Below are positions 63,115 through 64,000 of a stretch of DNA of 64,000 nucleotides, piece by piece (within the stretch, counting starts at the first letter, position 1; each line of letters begins with the position of its first letter). Both the position numbers and the translations under genes were made by a program. The notes below the pieces were generated by a model. The model did not search any database. It saw nothing but the letters and a program-made list of their open reading frames with translations, and was not told where the DNA came from. The DNA lies in NCBI GenBank assembly GCA_963732875.1, contig CAVTBD010000002.1:868001-932000 (forward strand). Reading direction: 5' to 3'. Origin of the DNA: WHSO01 sp963732875. GTDB taxonomy: Bacteria; Pseudomonadota; Alphaproteobacteria; SMXQ01.

Positions 63115-63816
63115 CTAGCGCCGGTCGAACTGGCGGTCGCCGTACATGATGTCGCGCGCGGCGGCGTCGAGCGGCGTATCGTAGTTCTTGCGGATGTCTT
63201 CGATCACCGCGACGGCGCGGCGGCTCGCCGGCCGCGCGTCCACGCGCGCGAGCCACGCCTTGAGGTTGGGCGTGCGATCGATGTCGACGCCAGCGTTCCG
63301 GTAGCCGCCGACCCGGCCGTGGGCCGAGATGTCGGCGATCGAGAAGTCCGAGCCGCCCAGCCATTCGCTTTCGCCGAGCCGCTCGTCGAGGACGTGGAAC
63401 ACGCGCTGGGTCTCTTTGGTGAAGCGTTCCGCCGCGCGTTCGTTGCCGTCCTTGCCCGGACCATGGAAGTAATGGGCCTGACCGATGGCGGGCCCGAGGC
63501 CGGCAACGGTCAGGACCAGCCACTGGATCACGTCGTAGCGCGCGGCGACGTCCTGGGGCATCAGCTTCCCGGTCTTCTCGGCGAGATACATCAGGCAGGC
63601 CGCCGATTCGAACACGGATACCGGCCGCCCGCCGGGCCCGTCCCGGTCGACGATGACGGGCACCTTGTTGTTGGGCGATATCTTCAGGAATTCGGGCGCG
63701 AACTGGTCGCCGCGCCGGATGTTGACCGGGTGCACCTGATAGGGCAGCCCGACCTCCTCCAACATGACCACGATCTTGCGGCCATTGCCCGTGGTCCAGG
63801 TATAGAGATCGATCAT
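63115..63816 (-). CDS. Glutathione S-transferase-like protein
   Basis: A 233-residue glutathione S-transferase: N-domain IDLYTWTTGNGRKIVVMLEEVGLPYQVHPVNI with ISPNNKVPVIVDRD and ESAACLMYLAEKTGKLMP (glutathione-binding region), and C-domain with the conserved Asp in FSIADISAHGRVGG. The TWTTGNGRKI start is typical of the YfcG/GSTN-2 group, which bind glutathione disulfide or act as disulfide reductases. The start is ATG 63816; the longer upstream frame is unlikely. It is convergent with the FAH-VOC pair across the MITE and may process their electrophilic products. Confidence 0.88.
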   Translation of the reverse strand: MIDLYTWTTGNGRKIVVMLEEVGLPYQVHPVNIRRGDQFAPEFLKISPNNKVPVIVDRDGPGGRPVSVFESAACLMYLAEKTGKLMPQDVAARYDVIQWLVLTVAGLGPAIGQAHYFHGPGKDGNERAAERFTKETQRVFHVLDERLGESEWLGGSDFSIADISAHGRVGGYRNAGVDIDRTPNLKAWLARVDARPASRRAVAVIEDIRKNYDTPLDAAARDIMYGDRQFDRR

Positions 63817-63932
63817 GGCACCCTCCCCCGGCGGCGCGTCCCCGCCGCGCGCCAAGCGGTAGCAGACCCGTCCCGGCCGTGCCAGCGTTTTGGTTGCCGG
63901 GTGTGCGGAACCCGCATAATGTTTTTCCGGCC

Positions 63933-64000
63933 ATGCGGGACGACAGCGACGATACGGACGACACGACGATGTGGGACATCCTCAAGGTCTATGTGCCGAT
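63933..64000 (+). CDS. Unknown gene start (cut by window edge)
   Basis: A frame opens at ATG 63933 and runs to the right edge without a stop: an acidic start (MRDDSDDTDDTT) followed by MWDILKVYVP. ATG 63969 (MWDILKVYVP) is an equally plausible start. Only 22 residues are visible, so nothing can be said about function. It diverges from the GST gene. Confidence 0.35.
   Translation, partial: MRDDSDDTDDTTMWDILKVYVP

Overview
The window is a G+C-rich piece of a bacterial chromosome, almost certainly from an alphaproteobacterium and possibly Rhodospirillales-like. This is inferred from gene content (a suf operon led by an Rrf2 regulator, a DUF1491 protein, paired bactofilins, a PlcP/Agt-type lipid module, orphan TctC-type binding proteins); no rRNA or other direct marker is present. 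I see no tRNA, rRNA, CRISPR array, complete insertion sequence or prophage.

Layout. 1-6 kb: the end of glnA, a YHYH protein, parE, a lipoprotein and a DEAD-box helicase. 6.1-15.8 kb: a catabolic island with two TauD/TfdA dioxygenases, two TctC-type binding proteins, a YCII protein, a tandem VOC protein, an FAH-family hydrolase, a zinc-free MDR oxidoreductase, an SDR and a dienelactone hydrolase. 16-22.6 kb: a compact regulator-sufB-C-D-S-U-T-A operon for Fe-S cluster assembly. 22.6-30.3 kb: mixed genes (GNAT, peroxiredoxin, HdeD, TauE, a third TctC, DUF302, dusA, a hydrolase, an L-2-hydroxyglutarate-oxidase-like flavoprotein). 30.3-34.3 kb: a phosphate-themed block of lipid kinase, PlcP-like phospholipase C, Agt-like glycosyltransferase with a Pho-box-like site, and a CHAD protein. 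34.5-46.4 kb: typA, cytochrome b561, lipoproteins, bactofilins, a NERD nuclease-like protein in a locally AT-richer patch, a TauD, DedA and small exported proteins, separated by intergenic repeats. 46.4-49.4 kb: cupin, DUF1491, VOC, MAPEG and amidohydrolase. 49.8-54.1 kb: a molybdenum hydroxylase of the xanthine/CO dehydrogenase family with a CoxG-like protein. 54.1-61 kb: an ABC importer whose genes flank a carbamate kinase and a cyclic-2,3-diphosphoglycerate-synthetase-like protein. 61.2-64 kb: a second FAH protein, an extradiol-type VOC protein, a GST and the start of an unknown gene.

Two themes stand out. The 30.3-33.2 kb genes look like a phosphate-starvation lipid-remodelling unit: PlcP would release diacylglycerol, Agt would glycosylate it and the kinase could recycle it. 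The 49.8-61 kb block joins a molybdenum hydroxylase, an importer, carbamate kinase and a rarely discussed P-loop protein, which may be an uncharacterised catabolic pathway for a nitrogen compound.

Nine genes are broken by small indels. I infer about 17 frame breaks; all but one shift the frame as +1 insertions would, and the remaining one fits +2. This looks more like insertion-biased sequence error than natural decay, so the broken genes are reported as frameshifted rather than confidently dead. Several intergenic repeat families are present, including two 116-120 bp palindromic elements whose copies differ by a paired stem change, and a 158 bp MITE-like element that supplies the stop codon of a neighbouring gene.
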